Shown here: in pieces, positions 8,176 through 17,291 of the stretch
Position numbering within the stretch: the stretch's first letter is position 1
How the letters are laid out: every line of letters starts with the position of its first letter
Source: Micavibrio_C sp046294845
Lineage (GTDB): Bacteria; Pseudomonadota; Alphaproteobacteria; Micavibrionales; Micavibrionaceae
DNA length: 64,000 bases
Direction: 5' to 3'
NCBI GenBank assembly: GCA_046294845.1
Contig: JBKBNU010000001.1
Location: forward strand, 1,736,001 to 1,800,000
The notes under the pieces: generated by a model
Databases searched by the model: none
What the model saw: only the letters and a program-made list of their open reading frames with translations
Told to the model about the DNA's origin: nothing
Position numbers and translations under genes: made by a program

Positions 8176-10254
8176 TTACAAACCTACGGTCACGCGGTAA
8201 ATCAGCCATGAAGCAAGGCCTATCAGGCCCACCATCATGATAAAGGCATACTGGTACATAAAGCCGGATTGGGTACGGCTCAAAACACCACCCAGACGTT
8301 TGGAAAGTGACGACATCCCGTCAGGTCCCCATCCATCAATCAGTTTGCCATCGCCAGCCTTCCAGAAGAAACGGCCCCAGACGAACGCACGCTGCACAAA
8401 TACGCGTTCATAAATCTCGTCAAAGAACCATTTATTGAAGAAGAGCTTATGGAACGGCGCAAACAGGCGGGCAATTTTGGCGGCCAACCCTTCTTGCCAC
8501 ATATAAACGACATAGGCGAGGAAGATACCCAGAACCCCTACCACAATCGGAAGATACTTCACCCATTTTGGCACATGGTGGGCAGCCTCTACTGTATCAT
8601 TTTCCGGCAGAACTTTCAGGCTTTCACCCCAGAATTCATGACGGCTGAACATAACAACATCTTCATCACCGTGAGGGGCAGATTCTGCATGATGCGCATC
8701 CTCTGCCTTTTTGTGCTCGACAGATTCATCCTTTTTGAATTCAACCTTATCAGCAGTGACTTCCACATGGCTGGTTGCGACTTCAGGACTGCCAACAAAC
8801 GGTTGATAGAAGATATTACCGGCAACCAGGGCCCCTGTGGCCAGCACAACCAACGGCGAAATCATAATGGTTGGAGATTCATGAACGTGCGCCATCACAT
8901 GTTCATCGGCACGAGGCTGACCGTGGAAGGTCATCAGAATCAAACGCCAGCTATAGAAGGCCGTCATCAAAGCTGCTGCAATCCCCATCCAGAAGGCATA
9001 GGTCCCAAACCAACTATGGTCGGCAAAGGCTGCCTCCAGAATAATATCCTTGGAATAGAAACCGGCGAAGAACGGAATACCTGCCAGCGCCAATGAGCCA
9101 ATCCACATCATGACATATGTTGTCGGGATCAGTTTATAGATACCGCCCATCTTGCGCATATCCTGTTCATCGGACATGGCATGAATGACGGAGCCAGCAC
9201 CCAAGAACAACAGTGCCTTGAAGAAAGCATGGGTCATCAAATGGAACATTGCCGCACCATAGGCAGACACACCCAAGGCAAAGAACATATAGCCCAATTG
9301 CGACATCGTTGAATAAGCAATCACACGCTTGATATCAAACTGTGTCAGGCCGATTGTAGCCGCCACAAACGCCGTTGTCGCCCCCACAACGGTGACCACC
9401 ATCAAGGCTGTCGGCGCGTATTCAAAAACGGGCGAGAAACGGGCTACAAGGAACACGCCCGCTGTCACCATCGTAGCGGCATGGATCAGTGCCGAAACAG
9501 GCGTCGGACCTTCCATCGCGTCCGGTAACCATGTATGCAACCCAAGTTGCGCCGATTTACCAACTGCGCCCATAAACAGCAGCAAGCAAATCAGTGTAAT
9601 CGCATGAACCTCAAAACCGAGGAACATATAGGTTACATCAGCCATTTCGGGCGCTTTTTCAAAAATCTCGGAGAAAGAAATCGTACCGAAGATTGCAAAG
9701 GTTGCCATCGCCCCCAGTGCCAGACCAAAGTCGCCCACGCGGTTGACGATAAAGGCTTTCACCGCTGCCGCATTCGCAGAAGGTTTGTGGTTCCAGAAAC
9801 CGATCAGCAGATAGGAAGCCAGGCCCACCCCTTCCCAGCCGAAAAATAGCTGGAGCAGGTTATCGGACGTCACCAGCATCAGCATGGCAAAAGTAAACAA
9901 GGCCAGATAGGACATGAAACGCCCTTTGGCCGGATCATGGCTCATATAGCCTACCGAATACACATGGACACAAGCCGACACGATATTAATGACACACATC
10001 ATCACCACAGTCAGTTGGTCGATACGCAAACTCCAGCTAGCGGAAAAATCGCCGGATGTAATCCAGTTTGCCAGCGGAATGATCCTGACATGTCCCGCCA
10101 GCCCCACATCTAAAAACAAAACGCAGGACATAAAGGCTGCGATAATCACCGCCGCACAAGTAACGAACTGACACCCTTTATCCGTGATCTGCTTACCGAA
10201 CAGGAAAGCAATCAGGAAGGCAACCAGCGATGGGAAAACAGCAAGCAGTTCCAT
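8176..10254 (-). CDS. nuoL: NADH-quinone oxidoreductase subunit L
   Basis: This 692-residue protein is the largest antiporter-like subunit. Its hallmarks are LLQLFFGWEGVGLASYLLIGFW, HTWLPDAMEGPTPVSALIHA and KRVIAYSTMSQLGYMFFALG, followed by the long C-terminal extension that forms the lateral helix along NuoM and NuoN. Between the core and that extension (about residues 497-545) is a hydrophilic, His/Glu/Lys-rich insert containing EHKKAEDAHHAESAPHGDED, longer than in E. coli. This is a loop expansion, not a new domain. Six bases separate it from nuoK. Confidence 0.97.
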   Translation of the reverse strand: MELLAVFPSLVAFLIAFLFGKQITDKGCQFVTCAAVIIAAFMSCVLFLDVGLAGHVRIIPLANWITSGDFSASWSLRIDQLTVVMMCVINIVSACVHVYSVGYMSHDPAKGRFMSYLALFTFAMLMLVTSDNLLQLFFGWEGVGLASYLLIGFWNHKPSANAAAVKAFIVNRVGDFGLALGAMATFAIFGTISFSEIFEKAPEMADVTYMFLGFEVHAITLICLLLFMGAVGKSAQLGLHTWLPDAMEGPTPVSALIHAATMVTAGVFLVARFSPVFEYAPTALMVVTVVGATTAFVAATIGLTQFDIKRVIAYSTMSQLGYMFFALGVSAYGAAMFHLMTHAFFKALLFLGAGSVIHAMSDEQDMRKMGGIYKLIPTTYVMMWIGSLALAGIPFFAGFYSKDIILEAAFADHSWFGTYAFWMGIAAALMTAFYSWRLILMTFHGQPRADEHVMAHVHESPTIMISPLVVLATGALVAGNIFYQPFVGSPEVATSHVEVTADKVEFKKDESVEHKKAEDAHHAESAPHGDEDVVMFSRHEFWGESLKVLPENDTVEAAHHVPKWVKYLPIVVGVLGIFLAYVVYMWQEGLAAKIARLFAPFHKLFFNKWFFDEIYERVFVQRAFVWGRFFWKAGDGKLIDGWGPDGMSSLSKRLGGVLSRTQSGFMYQYAFIMMVGLIGLASWLIYRVTVGL

Positions 10255-10260
10255 GAAAAA

Positions 10261-10569
10261 TTACCCTTTCAGGGATGAAATATCTTCGACGGCAATACTG
10301 CCGCGGTTACGGAAGAAAATAACGAGGATCGCCAAACCAATAGCTGCCTCGGCGGCGGCTACTGTCAGGATAAACATGGCAAAAACCTGCCCCGACAGAT
10401 CGTTCAGGAAGGACGAGAATGAAATGAAATTGATATTGACGGCCAACAGCATCAGCTCGATGGACATCAGAATAACAATCACGTTTTTTCTGTTCAGGAA
10501 AATTCCGAAGACGCCGAGCGTAAACAGAATAGCAGCAAGAGTAAGATAGTGTGACAGGCCAATTTCCAT
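10261..10569 (-). CDS. nuoK: NADH-quinone oxidoreductase subunit K
   Basis: This 102-residue subunit has three membrane helices. The conserved acidic residues used in proton transfer are in SIELMLLAVNINF (helix 2) and TVAAAEAAIGLAILV (helix 3). I chose the ATG at 10569 (MEIGLSHYLTLAAILF), which gives the standard family length. A longer in-frame start would add 31 basic residues that lie inside nuoJ. The gene begins one base beyond the nuoJ stop. Confidence 0.96.
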   Translation of the reverse strand: MEIGLSHYLTLAAILFTLGVFGIFLNRKNVIVILMSIELMLLAVNINFISFSSFLNDLSGQVFAMFILTVAAAEAAIGLAILVIFFRNRGSIAVEDISSLKG

Positions 10570-10570
10570 T

Positions 10571-11176
10571 TTAAACCCCTGTATTCGATGTAACCTTCTG
10601 GATTTCCAGCACATCCTGCGGGCGGCGGGCATTTTGCACCGATACCTTTTGGCGGCGTACATCCGGACGGTAACGATGCGTCAGAACAATCGCACCAATC
10701 ATGGCCACGAACAGCACAAGGCCGGCAGACTGGAAGGCAAACACGTAATCGGTATAGATCAAACGACCCAGAGCCTCTGTGTTTGAAACACCCTCAACAA
10801 CAGGTGCGGAAATGTTTTCGGGCGCCACAGGCGAAAACTGCCACGCGCCAAAGATGGAAATCAGTTCGAGCAGTAAAATGCCCCCGATCACCGAGGCCAG
10901 CGGCACATGTTTCATCACACCCTTACGCAGCTCTGCAAAACTGATATCCAGCATCATCACCACAAACAGGAATAAAACGGCCACCGCACCGACATAGACG
11001 ATAACCAATATCATCGCGATGAACTCGGCCCCCAGCAGGACAAACAGTCCCGAGGCATTAAAGAAAGCCAGAATAAGGAAAAGAACGGAATGTACGGGGT
11101 TACGGGCCGTAATAACCATCAAGGCACTAAAGACCAGAACGCTCGCGAACATATAAAAGGCTAACGCTGAAAACAT
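10571..11176 (-). CDS. nuoJ: NADH-quinone oxidoreductase subunit J
   Basis: This 201-residue membrane subunit has five helices. The conserved segment NPVHSVLFLILAFFNASGLF is followed by EFIAMILVIVYVGAVAVLFLFVVMML, which includes the pi-bulge helix linked to the coupling machinery. A basic cytoplasmic tail follows RYRPDVRR. It is the first gene of the nuoJKLMN block. The gene upstream is not nuoI but an opposite-strand gene at 11405, so nuoJ must have its own promoter within 11177-11404. Confidence 0.96.
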   Translation of the reverse strand: MFSALAFYMFASVLVFSALMVITARNPVHSVLFLILAFFNASGLFVLLGAEFIAMILVIVYVGAVAVLFLFVVMMLDISFAELRKGVMKHVPLASVIGGILLLELISIFGAWQFSPVAPENISAPVVEGVSNTEALGRLIYTDYVFAFQSAGLVLFVAMIGAIVLTHRYRPDVRRQKVSVQNARRPQDVLEIQKVTSNTGV

Positions 11177-11404
11177 GCTTATCCTTCAATTTATCAGACA
11201 AGGTGGAGGGCCAAAACGTCCTTTGAAAAGACTCCCCCCATCAGGAGCCTATACTTCTAATATGCCTCACCTCGTTCCGCAAGCGCCCTCAGAGCAAAAA
11301 AACGACAAAAATCCCCTATTTATTAAGACGTTACCCTATTGCCTTTTTTGCCAAAAAAGTAAAAATGACGAGACCTAACCAGTCTTCTCCGAAAGGACTT
11401 TCCT
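11177..11404. other. Divergent intergenic region between nuoJ and the pagL-type gene
   Basis: These 228 bases separate two divergently transcribed genes and must hold promoters for nuoJ-N (leftward) and the deacylase gene (rightward). The right half has AT-rich stretches (around 11300-11370). A GAAAGGACT stretch just before 11405 serves as the ribosome binding site for the plus-strand gene. I could not assign a convincing -35/-10 pair in either direction, and no gene is visible. Confidence 0.5.
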
Positions 11405-11920
11405 GTGAAATCCCTACTCCTTGCGTTAACCGTTCTGCTTTTCGGTATTGCACCCTTAGCAGCCCCTGCCGCCGCGCAAGATAATGGCGGCAGACTTGCC
11501 TTGACTGTGGGATATTTCGATATCTTTGATGACGATGAAGCCCTTGATGTAGGGGTTGAATATCGGTCTGGAACCCCTTGTTTTTGGCAAATAAAACCAT
11601 TTATCACCGGTCATATAAATTCCGAAGGTTCCGCTTATGCTCTGGGGGGCATTTACGGGGATATCGGTCTGTCTGATGAGTGGACACTCACCCCCAGCCT
11701 TGGTGCAGGACTTTATGGCGATGGCGAGGGTAAAGATTTGGGACACACGCTGGTTTTTCGTACGCAAGTTGAGTTAGGCTATAGTTTCCAGAATGGTTCC
11801 AGATTGGCCGGTGCACTTTCACACATGTCCAATGGTGGGTTGGATAGCCATAATCCTGGAACAGAGATGCTTACCGTCAACTACTCTTTCCCCCTGCAAT
11901 GGTTTCAATCGCCTGAATAA
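11405..11920 (+). CDS. pagL: PagL-type lipid A 3-O-deacylase / acyloxyacyl hydrolase
   Basis: This 171-residue protein has a signal peptide (cleavage after about residue 24, Ala-Ala-Ala-Gln) and an eight-strand outer-membrane beta-barrel pattern. The PagL active-site signature is intact: His140, Ser142 and Asn143 in LSHMSN, then NPGTE with Glu154. The His-to-Glu spacing of 14 equals that of Pseudomonas aeruginosa PagL (His126/Glu140). Such enzymes remove the 3-linked acyl chain of lipid A at the outer membrane and remodel LPS. The gene is on the plus strand between nuoI and nuoJ, both on the minus strand, so it interrupts the complex I cluster. The family is clear; the precise acyl position cleaved is inferred. 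Confidence 0.87.
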   Translation: MKSLLLALTVLLFGIAPLAAPAAAQDNGGRLALTVGYFDIFDDDEALDVGVEYRSGTPCFWQIKPFITGHINSEGSAYALGGIYGDIGLSDEWTLTPSLGAGLYGDGEGKDLGHTLVFRTQVELGYSFQNGSRLAGALSHMSNGGLDSHNPGTEMLTVNYSFPLQWFQSPE

Positions 11921-11950
11921 GAATGCGCCTGACCAAGAGGCGCATCTTCT
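11921..11950. terminator. Hairpin between the convergent pagL-type gene and nuoI
   Basis: An eight-base-pair perfect stem (11923-11930 with 11938-11945) has a seven-base loop, followed by a modestly T-rich stretch on the plus strand (CTTCTC) and TTCTTATTC on the minus strand. It lies just after the stop of the plus-strand gene and 25 bases beyond the nuoI stop, so it could end transcription from both sides. Confidence 0.5.
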
Positions 11951-11974
11951 CATGGGAATAAAGAGACAAGGCTC

Positions 11975-12457
11975 TTAGCGATATACGGCATCCGCTGCCA
12001 GGTTAGCAGCAATCTGGGCTTCCCAGCGATCACCATTCGAAAGCAGCTTGTCCTTGTTGTAGTACAGCTCTTCCCTTGTCTCTGTAGCGAATTCAAAATT
12101 CGGCCCTTCGACGATGGCATCCACCGGACAGGCTTCCTGACACAGACCACAATAAATGCACTTGGTCATATCGATATCATAACGTGTGGTCCGGCGACTG
12201 CCGTCATCACGCGGTTCGGCCTCGATAGTAATAGCTTGTGCCGGACAAATCGCTTCGCACAACTTACAGGCAATGCAGCGCTCTTCACCGTTCGGGTAGC
12301 GGCGTAATGCATGTTCGCCACGGAAGCGCGGGCTGATTGGTCCCTTTTCAAAAGGATAGTTAATCGTCACACGCGGCTTGAACATATACTTGAACGTCAA
12401 GGCCATGCCCTTAACGATCTCTGAAAGAAGAAACGAATTTATAAATTGCGCACTCAT
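11975..12457 (-). CDS. nuoI: NADH-quinone oxidoreductase subunit I
   Basis: This 160-residue peripheral-arm subunit binds clusters N6a and N6b. The two ferredoxin-type 4Fe-4S motifs are CIACKLCEAICPAQAI (near residue 60) and CIYCGLCQEACPVDAI (near residue 100). The N-terminal stretch FLLSEIVKGMALTFKYMFKP is the family's amphipathic helix at the membrane. It follows a small unrecognised gene, not nuoH directly, and is the last gene of the nuoF-G-H-orf79-I unit. Confidence 0.97.
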   Translation of the reverse strand: MSAQFINSFLLSEIVKGMALTFKYMFKPRVTINYPFEKGPISPRFRGEHALRRYPNGEERCIACKLCEAICPAQAITIEAEPRDDGSRRTTRYDIDMTKCIYCGLCQEACPVDAIVEGPNFEFATETREELYYNKDKLLSNGDRWEAQIAANLAADAVYR

Positions 12458-12464
12458 CTTGTTC

Positions 12465-12704
12465 TCACTTGTCCCCTCGATAAGCCGGATAGCGACTGCG
12501 TGCTATACGGGCCCGTCTAATGGCTCTGGTACTAAAGGGCCGGAAACGCGGTCCTTCATTTGTAAAAAAGTCCCGTTGTATGCGACGGCGACGGCTTTTG
12601 ACCCCCGCACAATCATTAAACACACACGCCAAAACCGCTACTTCCAACGCTGTTGCCTTATTATCGTTGGCAACCGCGTCCAATTCTTCTGCAAGGATCA
12701 TCAT
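12465..12704 (-). CDS. Small basic protein encoded between nuoH and nuoI
   Basis: This 79-residue frame fills the nuoH-nuoI gap exactly. Its ATG overlaps the nuoH stop as ATGA, and its stop lies seven bases before the nuoI start. The N-terminal third is mildly acidic and hydrophobic (MMILAEELDAV, ALEVAVLACVF). The rest is very basic, with KSRRRRIQRD and RAIRRARIARSRYPAYRGDK, and has two cysteines. I recognise no family. The coupling at both ends argues that it is translated. Typical clusters have nuoI directly after nuoH. It could be an assembly or accessory protein for complex I, or a decayed remnant; both are inference. Confidence 0.55.
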   Translation of the reverse strand: MMILAEELDAVANDNKATALEVAVLACVFNDCAGVKSRRRRIQRDFFTNEGPRFRPFSTRAIRRARIARSRYPAYRGDK

Positions 12705-13732
12705 GGTAAAGCATCAAACATCATTAATGAGCCAGCGACCACCAGAACCCAGAGCAACGTGAAAGGCAGGAATACTTTCCAACCCAAACGCATCAACTGG
12801 TCATAGCGATAGCGTGGCAAAGTTCCACGAACCCAGACAAAGAAAAACAGTACACACGCCACTTTTGCAGCAAACCACAATACACCCGGTACGACAGCCA
12901 AAGCCTCTATACCGAATGGCGGTAGCCACCCTCCCAAAAATAATATTGTTGTCATGGCCGACATCAGGACCATGTTGGCGTACTCGGCAAGGAAAAACAG
13001 TGTAAACAAAACACCCGAATATTCGACCATAAACCCGCCGGACAATTCCGATTCACCTTCAGGCAAGTCAAAAGGTGAACGGTTGGTTTCAGCCAAAATC
13101 GACACAAGAAAAACTACCAGCATCGGCAGCAGCAGCACCTGCACCCACACAGGACGCGGTGCGGTTACAATCTCGCTCAGGTTCAAGGAACCCACGCACA
13201 GCAAAACACAAACAATAATCAGACCCATCGATACTTCGTAGGACACCATTTGTGAGGCAGAGCGCAAACCACCCAAGAACGCATAGCGGGAGTTGGAAGC
13301 CCATCCGGCCATAATGACGCCGTAGACACCCATTGATGAAATAGCAAACAGATAAAGGATACCGACATTAATATCGGCAATCACCCATTGTGCATTAACA
13401 GGAATTACCGCCCAAGCGATAAACGCCATTACCAGCATCAGGATTGGGGCCAGAATGAAAACAGGTCTGTTGGCCTGTGACGGGATAATCGTTTCTTTCC
13501 CCATCAGCTTGAACAAATCGGCAAAGGACTGGAAAAGGCCAAACGGCCCCACCATCGCAGGGCCTTGACGACGCTGCATCGCGCCCAGAATTTTACGTTC
13601 GCCGTAAACGACAAACGCAACACTCACCGCGACCACCAACACAAAGGCAATAATCTGCATGGCCGAAGCCGTTGCCATGGCAAGCCAAGACGGCAGTCCC
13701 AGATTCACAAGGAAATCAATTACCAGTTCCAT
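12701..13732 (-). CDS. nuoH: NADH-quinone oxidoreductase subunit H
   Basis: This 343-residue membrane subunit forms the quinone-entry chamber with NuoB and NuoD. Visible hallmarks are YGERKILGAMQRRQGPAMVG at the first loop, and ETNRSPFDLPEGESELSGGF followed by MVEYSG, the conserved acidic loop that contacts quinone. The C-terminus has FVWVRGTLPRYRYDQLMRLGWK. The start overlaps the nuoG stop by one base, and the stop overlaps the small following gene. Confidence 0.97.
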   Translation of the reverse strand: MELVIDFLVNLGLPSWLAMATASAMQIIAFVLVVAVSVAFVVYGERKILGAMQRRQGPAMVGPFGLFQSFADLFKLMGKETIIPSQANRPVFILAPILMLVMAFIAWAVIPVNAQWVIADINVGILYLFAISSMGVYGVIMAGWASNSRYAFLGGLRSASQMVSYEVSMGLIIVCVLLCVGSLNLSEIVTAPRPVWVQVLLLPMLVVFLVSILAETNRSPFDLPEGESELSGGFMVEYSGVLFTLFFLAEYANMVLMSAMTTILFLGGWLPPFGIEALAVVPGVLWFAAKVACVLFFFVWVRGTLPRYRYDQLMRLGWKVFLPFTLLWVLVVAGSLMMFDALP

Positions 13733-15771
13733 TATTCAGCGGCCTCCGCCACGTCATGGTGAAGAAAAACGCGTGTACACTCGGCCATCGTTACCGATGC
13801 CCGCGTAATCACGTTGGTCATATAGAAGTTCGGTACAGCAGAACGGAATGGTTCAGGCCCTGTTTTGCCAACTTTGCCAAACGCGGCCCAGACAGCAGGT
13901 TGAATCTGATCAAGCTGAACAAGATGAGGCCATTCTCTGCCAATACGCTCACGCAATTGCTGCAAATCATCATAAGGAAGCTGACGATGAATATAGGCTG
14001 AAAGCGCCCGAAGAATTTTCCAGTCCTCACGCGCTTCGCCCGGTGCTTCGACAGCCTTGCGGGCCATTTGCACGCGGCCTTCCATGTTCACATACAGACC
14101 GTTCTTTTCGGTGTAAGCCGCACCCGGAAGTATAACATCCGCACGGTTGGCACCGGCATCTCCATGATGACCCTGATAAACAACAAAGGCATTTTTGTTG
14201 ATGTAATCCATCGGGAAGTCATCAGCCCCCAACAGATAAACCATCTCGACTTTACCGAGGTCGAAACCTTCCTTCGAAGTAAAGCCGATATCCAAAGCCC
14301 CGACGCGCGAAGCTGCTGTATGCAAGATATTGAAACCGTTCCAGTCTTCACGGACCATATTATAGGTTTCAGCACATTGACGGGCCAAAGCTTGTACCGC
14401 TTCGCCATCTTCACGCTGGAACGCGCCCATCCCCACGATGATCATCGGGTTCTTGGCGTTTTTCAGAACAGTGGCAAAATCACCTTTACCGGCAACCAGA
14501 GCTTCCAGATCGGCAGGTCCCGCTCCGATATGCGCGTAAGGATAGCTGAGATCAACAGCTTCACCAATCATGCCGACTTTTACACGGCTATTCAGCCATG
14601 ATTTGCGGATACGGGCATTCACAAGAGCCGCTTCCCAGCGGGGATTTGTCCCCACCAGCAAAATTGCATCTGCTTTTTCAAGTCCGGCAATGGTCGAGTT
14701 GAACAGGTAGCCCGCGCGAGAAGACGCATCATAGAAAGCGCCATCAGTACGGCATTCCAGATTGGTTTCGTGCACGGTCCCCATCAAATCTTTCAGGGCC
14801 ACCATTGATTCCATATCACAAAGATCACCGACCAATGCCGCACGCCACCCTTCGCGGGTCGCCAGCAACTTCTCGGCCACTTTAGTCAGAGCTTCTTCCC
14901 ACGAAGCCGGACGCAGCTTGCCGTCCTTTTCATCACGGACATACGGACGATCAAGGCGTTGGCGCTTCAGACCATCATGGGCATAACGTGTGCGGTCGCT
15001 GATCCATTCTTCATTCACATCTTCGTGCAAACGCGGCAGGATACGCATAACTTCGCCCCCACGAACATCAATACGTATGTTCGAACCTACAGCATCATGA
15101 ACGTCAATGCTTTCGGTCTTACGGAGTTCCCAAGGACGGGCGGTAAAGGCATAAGGCTTGTTGGTGAGGGCGCCCACCGGACAAATATCGACAAGGTTAC
15201 CGGAGAGTTCTGTATTAATCGCCTTGTCAACGAAGGTGGTGATTTCAACATCTTCCCCGCGGTTGACCAATCCCAGATCCGGCGTACCGGCGATTTCTTC
15301 GGCAAAACGCACGCAACGTGTACATTGAATACAGCGTGTCATCACGGTTTTCACCAACGGACCGATATCGGAATCAACCTTCGCACGTTTGCTTTCATGA
15401 TAACGGGAACGGTCGAAACCATAAGCAACCGCCTGGTCCTGCAAATCACACTCGCCGCCCTGATCACAAATCGGGCAATCAAGCGGGTGGTTGATCAGCA
15501 TCATTTCCATGACACCCTTGCGGGCCTTATGCACCATCTCGGAATCTGTCTTCACGACCATGCCATCAGCACACGCCAAAGCGCAGGATGCTTGTGGCTT
15601 GGGAGGACCCGGAGAAACCTCGACCAGACACATACGGCAGTTCGCCGGTACGGACAATTTATCGTGATAGCAAAAGCGCGGCACTTCGACGCCCAGCATT
15701 TCTGCGGCTTGCAAAATACTGGTGCCTGCGGGCACTTCAATTTCGGTATCGTTAATAGTCAGCTTGGGCAT
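13732..15771 (-). CDS. nuoG: NADH-quinone oxidoreductase subunit G
   Basis: This 679-residue iron-sulfur subunit of the peripheral arm has an N-terminal 2Fe-2S domain with CYHDKLSVPANCRMC. It continues with HPLDCPICDQGGECDLQD (His-ligated N5 cluster) and CIQCTRCVRF with CPVGAL (N4). A molybdopterin-oxidoreductase-like domain follows without cofactor ligands, as expected for NuoG. It begins seven bases after the nuoF stop. The length is normal for alphaproteobacteria and shorter than E. coli NuoG. Confidence 0.97.
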   Translation of the reverse strand: MPKLTINDTEIEVPAGTSILQAAEMLGVEVPRFCYHDKLSVPANCRMCLVEVSPGPPKPQASCALACADGMVVKTDSEMVHKARKGVMEMMLINHPLDCPICDQGGECDLQDQAVAYGFDRSRYHESKRAKVDSDIGPLVKTVMTRCIQCTRCVRFAEEIAGTPDLGLVNRGEDVEITTFVDKAINTELSGNLVDICPVGALTNKPYAFTARPWELRKTESIDVHDAVGSNIRIDVRGGEVMRILPRLHEDVNEEWISDRTRYAHDGLKRQRLDRPYVRDEKDGKLRPASWEEALTKVAEKLLATREGWRAALVGDLCDMESMVALKDLMGTVHETNLECRTDGAFYDASSRAGYLFNSTIAGLEKADAILLVGTNPRWEAALVNARIRKSWLNSRVKVGMIGEAVDLSYPYAHIGAGPADLEALVAGKGDFATVLKNAKNPMIIVGMGAFQREDGEAVQALARQCAETYNMVREDWNGFNILHTAASRVGALDIGFTSKEGFDLGKVEMVYLLGADDFPMDYINKNAFVVYQGHHGDAGANRADVILPGAAYTEKNGLYVNMEGRVQMARKAVEAPGEAREDWKILRALSAYIHRQLPYDDLQQLRERIGREWPHLVQLDQIQPAVWAAFGKVGKTGPEPFRSAVPNFYMTNVITRASVTMAECTRVFLHHDVAEAAE

Positions 15772-15778
15772 CTCAAAC

Positions 15779-17062
15779 TCACGCAGCTCTTTTTCTGTAT
15801 TCCATGATCCGTTGTTCCATTTCCGGACGGAAGTGGCGGATCAAACCTTGAATTGGCCATGCGCTGGCGTCACCGTGGGCGCAAATCGTATGACCTTCGA
15901 TTTCTTTAGTCAGTTCATAAAGCGTATCAATTTCTTCGACGGTGGCATTACCCCGCACCATGCGCTGCATAATCCGCCACAGCCAACCTGTACCCTCGCG
16001 GCACGGTGTGCACTGACCACAGCTTTCATGCATATAGAAAAATGACAGGCGGGCAATCGCCCGAATGATATCGGTCGATTTGTCCATGACAATCACAGCC
16101 GCCGTCCCCAGACCACTACCCGCTTCACGCAGGGCATCAAAATCCATCAGTACGCTTTCACACAAATTCTTAGGCAGCACAGGTGTTGATGAGCCACCCG
16201 GAATAACCGCCAGTAAATTGTCCCATCCGCCGCGCACACCACCCGCATGCTTCTCAAGAAGCTCTTTTAAGGGAATGCCCATCTCTTCTTCAACGTTGCA
16301 GGGATTGTTTACGTGGCCAGAGATACAGAACAGCTTGGTACCTGTGTTCTTTTCATTACGGCCAAAGCCCGCAAACCATGCGCCGCCGCGGCGCATAATG
16401 CTCGGTACTACCGCAATCGTTTCGACGTTGTTAATCGTTGTGGGGCAAGCATAAAGACCTGCGGCTGCGGGGAATGGCGGCTTGTTGCGCGGTTCTCCTT
16501 TTTTACCTTCAAGGGAGTTCAGCAGCGCTGTTTCTTCACCACATATATAAGCCCCCGCACCGCGGTGAACTTCTACATCATATTCCCAACCCGTACCGGC
16601 AGCATTCTTGCCCAGCAGGCCTGCAGCACGCGCTTCTTCAACCGCGCGCACCAATGTCATGGCTTCGTGGTAAAATTCACCACGGATATAGATATAGCAT
16701 TTATGAGCCCCCATCGCGAAACCGGCGATCAAAGCGCCTTCGATCAGCTTGTGAGGTTCATTGCGAATAATATCGCGATCTTTACATGTGCCAGGCTCGG
16801 ACTCATCCGCATTGATAACCAGATAGCTCGGGCGGCCATCAGGAGACTCTTTCGGCATGAAAGACCACTTCATGCCTGTCGGGAAGCCGGCACCACCACG
16901 GCCACGCAAGCCTGACTTTTTCATTTCTTCAATGATCCAGTCACGGCCCTTGCCGATAATCTCTTTCGTGTTATCCCAGTCCCCCCGCTTGCGAGCGTAG
17001 TCGAGGCTATAGGGTTCCTGACCATAAATATTGGTAAAGATTCGATCCTGGTCGGCAAGCAT
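15779..17062 (-). CDS. nuoF: NADH-quinone oxidoreductase subunit F
   Basis: This 427-residue subunit binds NADH, FMN and the N3 4Fe-4S cluster. The nucleotide-binding segment is GLRGRGGAGFPTGMKWSF. The FMN region includes NADESEPGTCKDRDI, and the cluster ligands are in ESCGQCTPCREG plus a distal cysteine. I place the start at 17062 (MLADQDRIFTNIYG) because an AAGGAG sequence lies ten bases upstream at 17073-17078. An upstream in-frame ATG at 17095 would add eleven residues with no comparable site. In this window nuoF is the first gene of its unit: the upstream neighbour is a divergent symporter gene, not nuoE. Confidence 0.96.
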   Translation of the reverse strand: MLADQDRIFTNIYGQEPYSLDYARKRGDWDNTKEIIGKGRDWIIEEMKKSGLRGRGGAGFPTGMKWSFMPKESPDGRPSYLVINADESEPGTCKDRDIIRNEPHKLIEGALIAGFAMGAHKCYIYIRGEFYHEAMTLVRAVEEARAAGLLGKNAAGTGWEYDVEVHRGAGAYICGEETALLNSLEGKKGEPRNKPPFPAAAGLYACPTTINNVETIAVVPSIMRRGGAWFAGFGRNEKNTGTKLFCISGHVNNPCNVEEEMGIPLKELLEKHAGGVRGGWDNLLAVIPGGSSTPVLPKNLCESVLMDFDALREAGSGLGTAAVIVMDKSTDIIRAIARLSFFYMHESCGQCTPCREGTGWLWRIMQRMVRGNATVEEIDTLYELTKEIEGHTICAHGDASAWPIQGLIRHFRPEMEQRIMEYRKRAA

Positions 17063-17291
17063 TGAAGACAGACTCCTTGAAGTAAACCACGGCAATCATA
17101 GACTTTTTCGTTTAAAAATCTACCGGAAAGAACGGGAAATCTACACCTCTATGCATCCCCGTTGATATCCCTTCCGGATAATTTTTCCGGAACCCCCTTG
17201 TCGTATTGACAGCGTTGAAAAATAACAAAAAATGGGAGAGTTGATAATGTGTGCCCTTCAATAAGGCGTTTTCTGGGGAGATTTATAGAAA
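17063..17291. other. Divergent intergenic region between nuoF and the symporter gene
   Basis: This 229-base region must supply promoters for nuoF-G-H-orf79-I and for the symporter gene. It contains an inverted repeat TTCCGG (17172-17177) / CCGGAA (17187-17192), a further CCGGAA around 17120, and a GGGGAG ribosome-binding site about eleven bases before 17292. A TTGACA at 17206-17211 lacks a good -10 at the right distance. No gene is visible. Confidence 0.5.

Noticed and set aside
7452..8240. Plus-strand open frame of 262 codons
   Set aside because: It is antisense to nuoM/nuoL; the sequence is Gln/His/Arg-rich, typical of the reverse strand of hydrophobic genes.
17206..17211. TTGACA upstream of the symporter gene as a -35
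   Set aside because: No acceptable -10 occurs 16-18 bases downstream.
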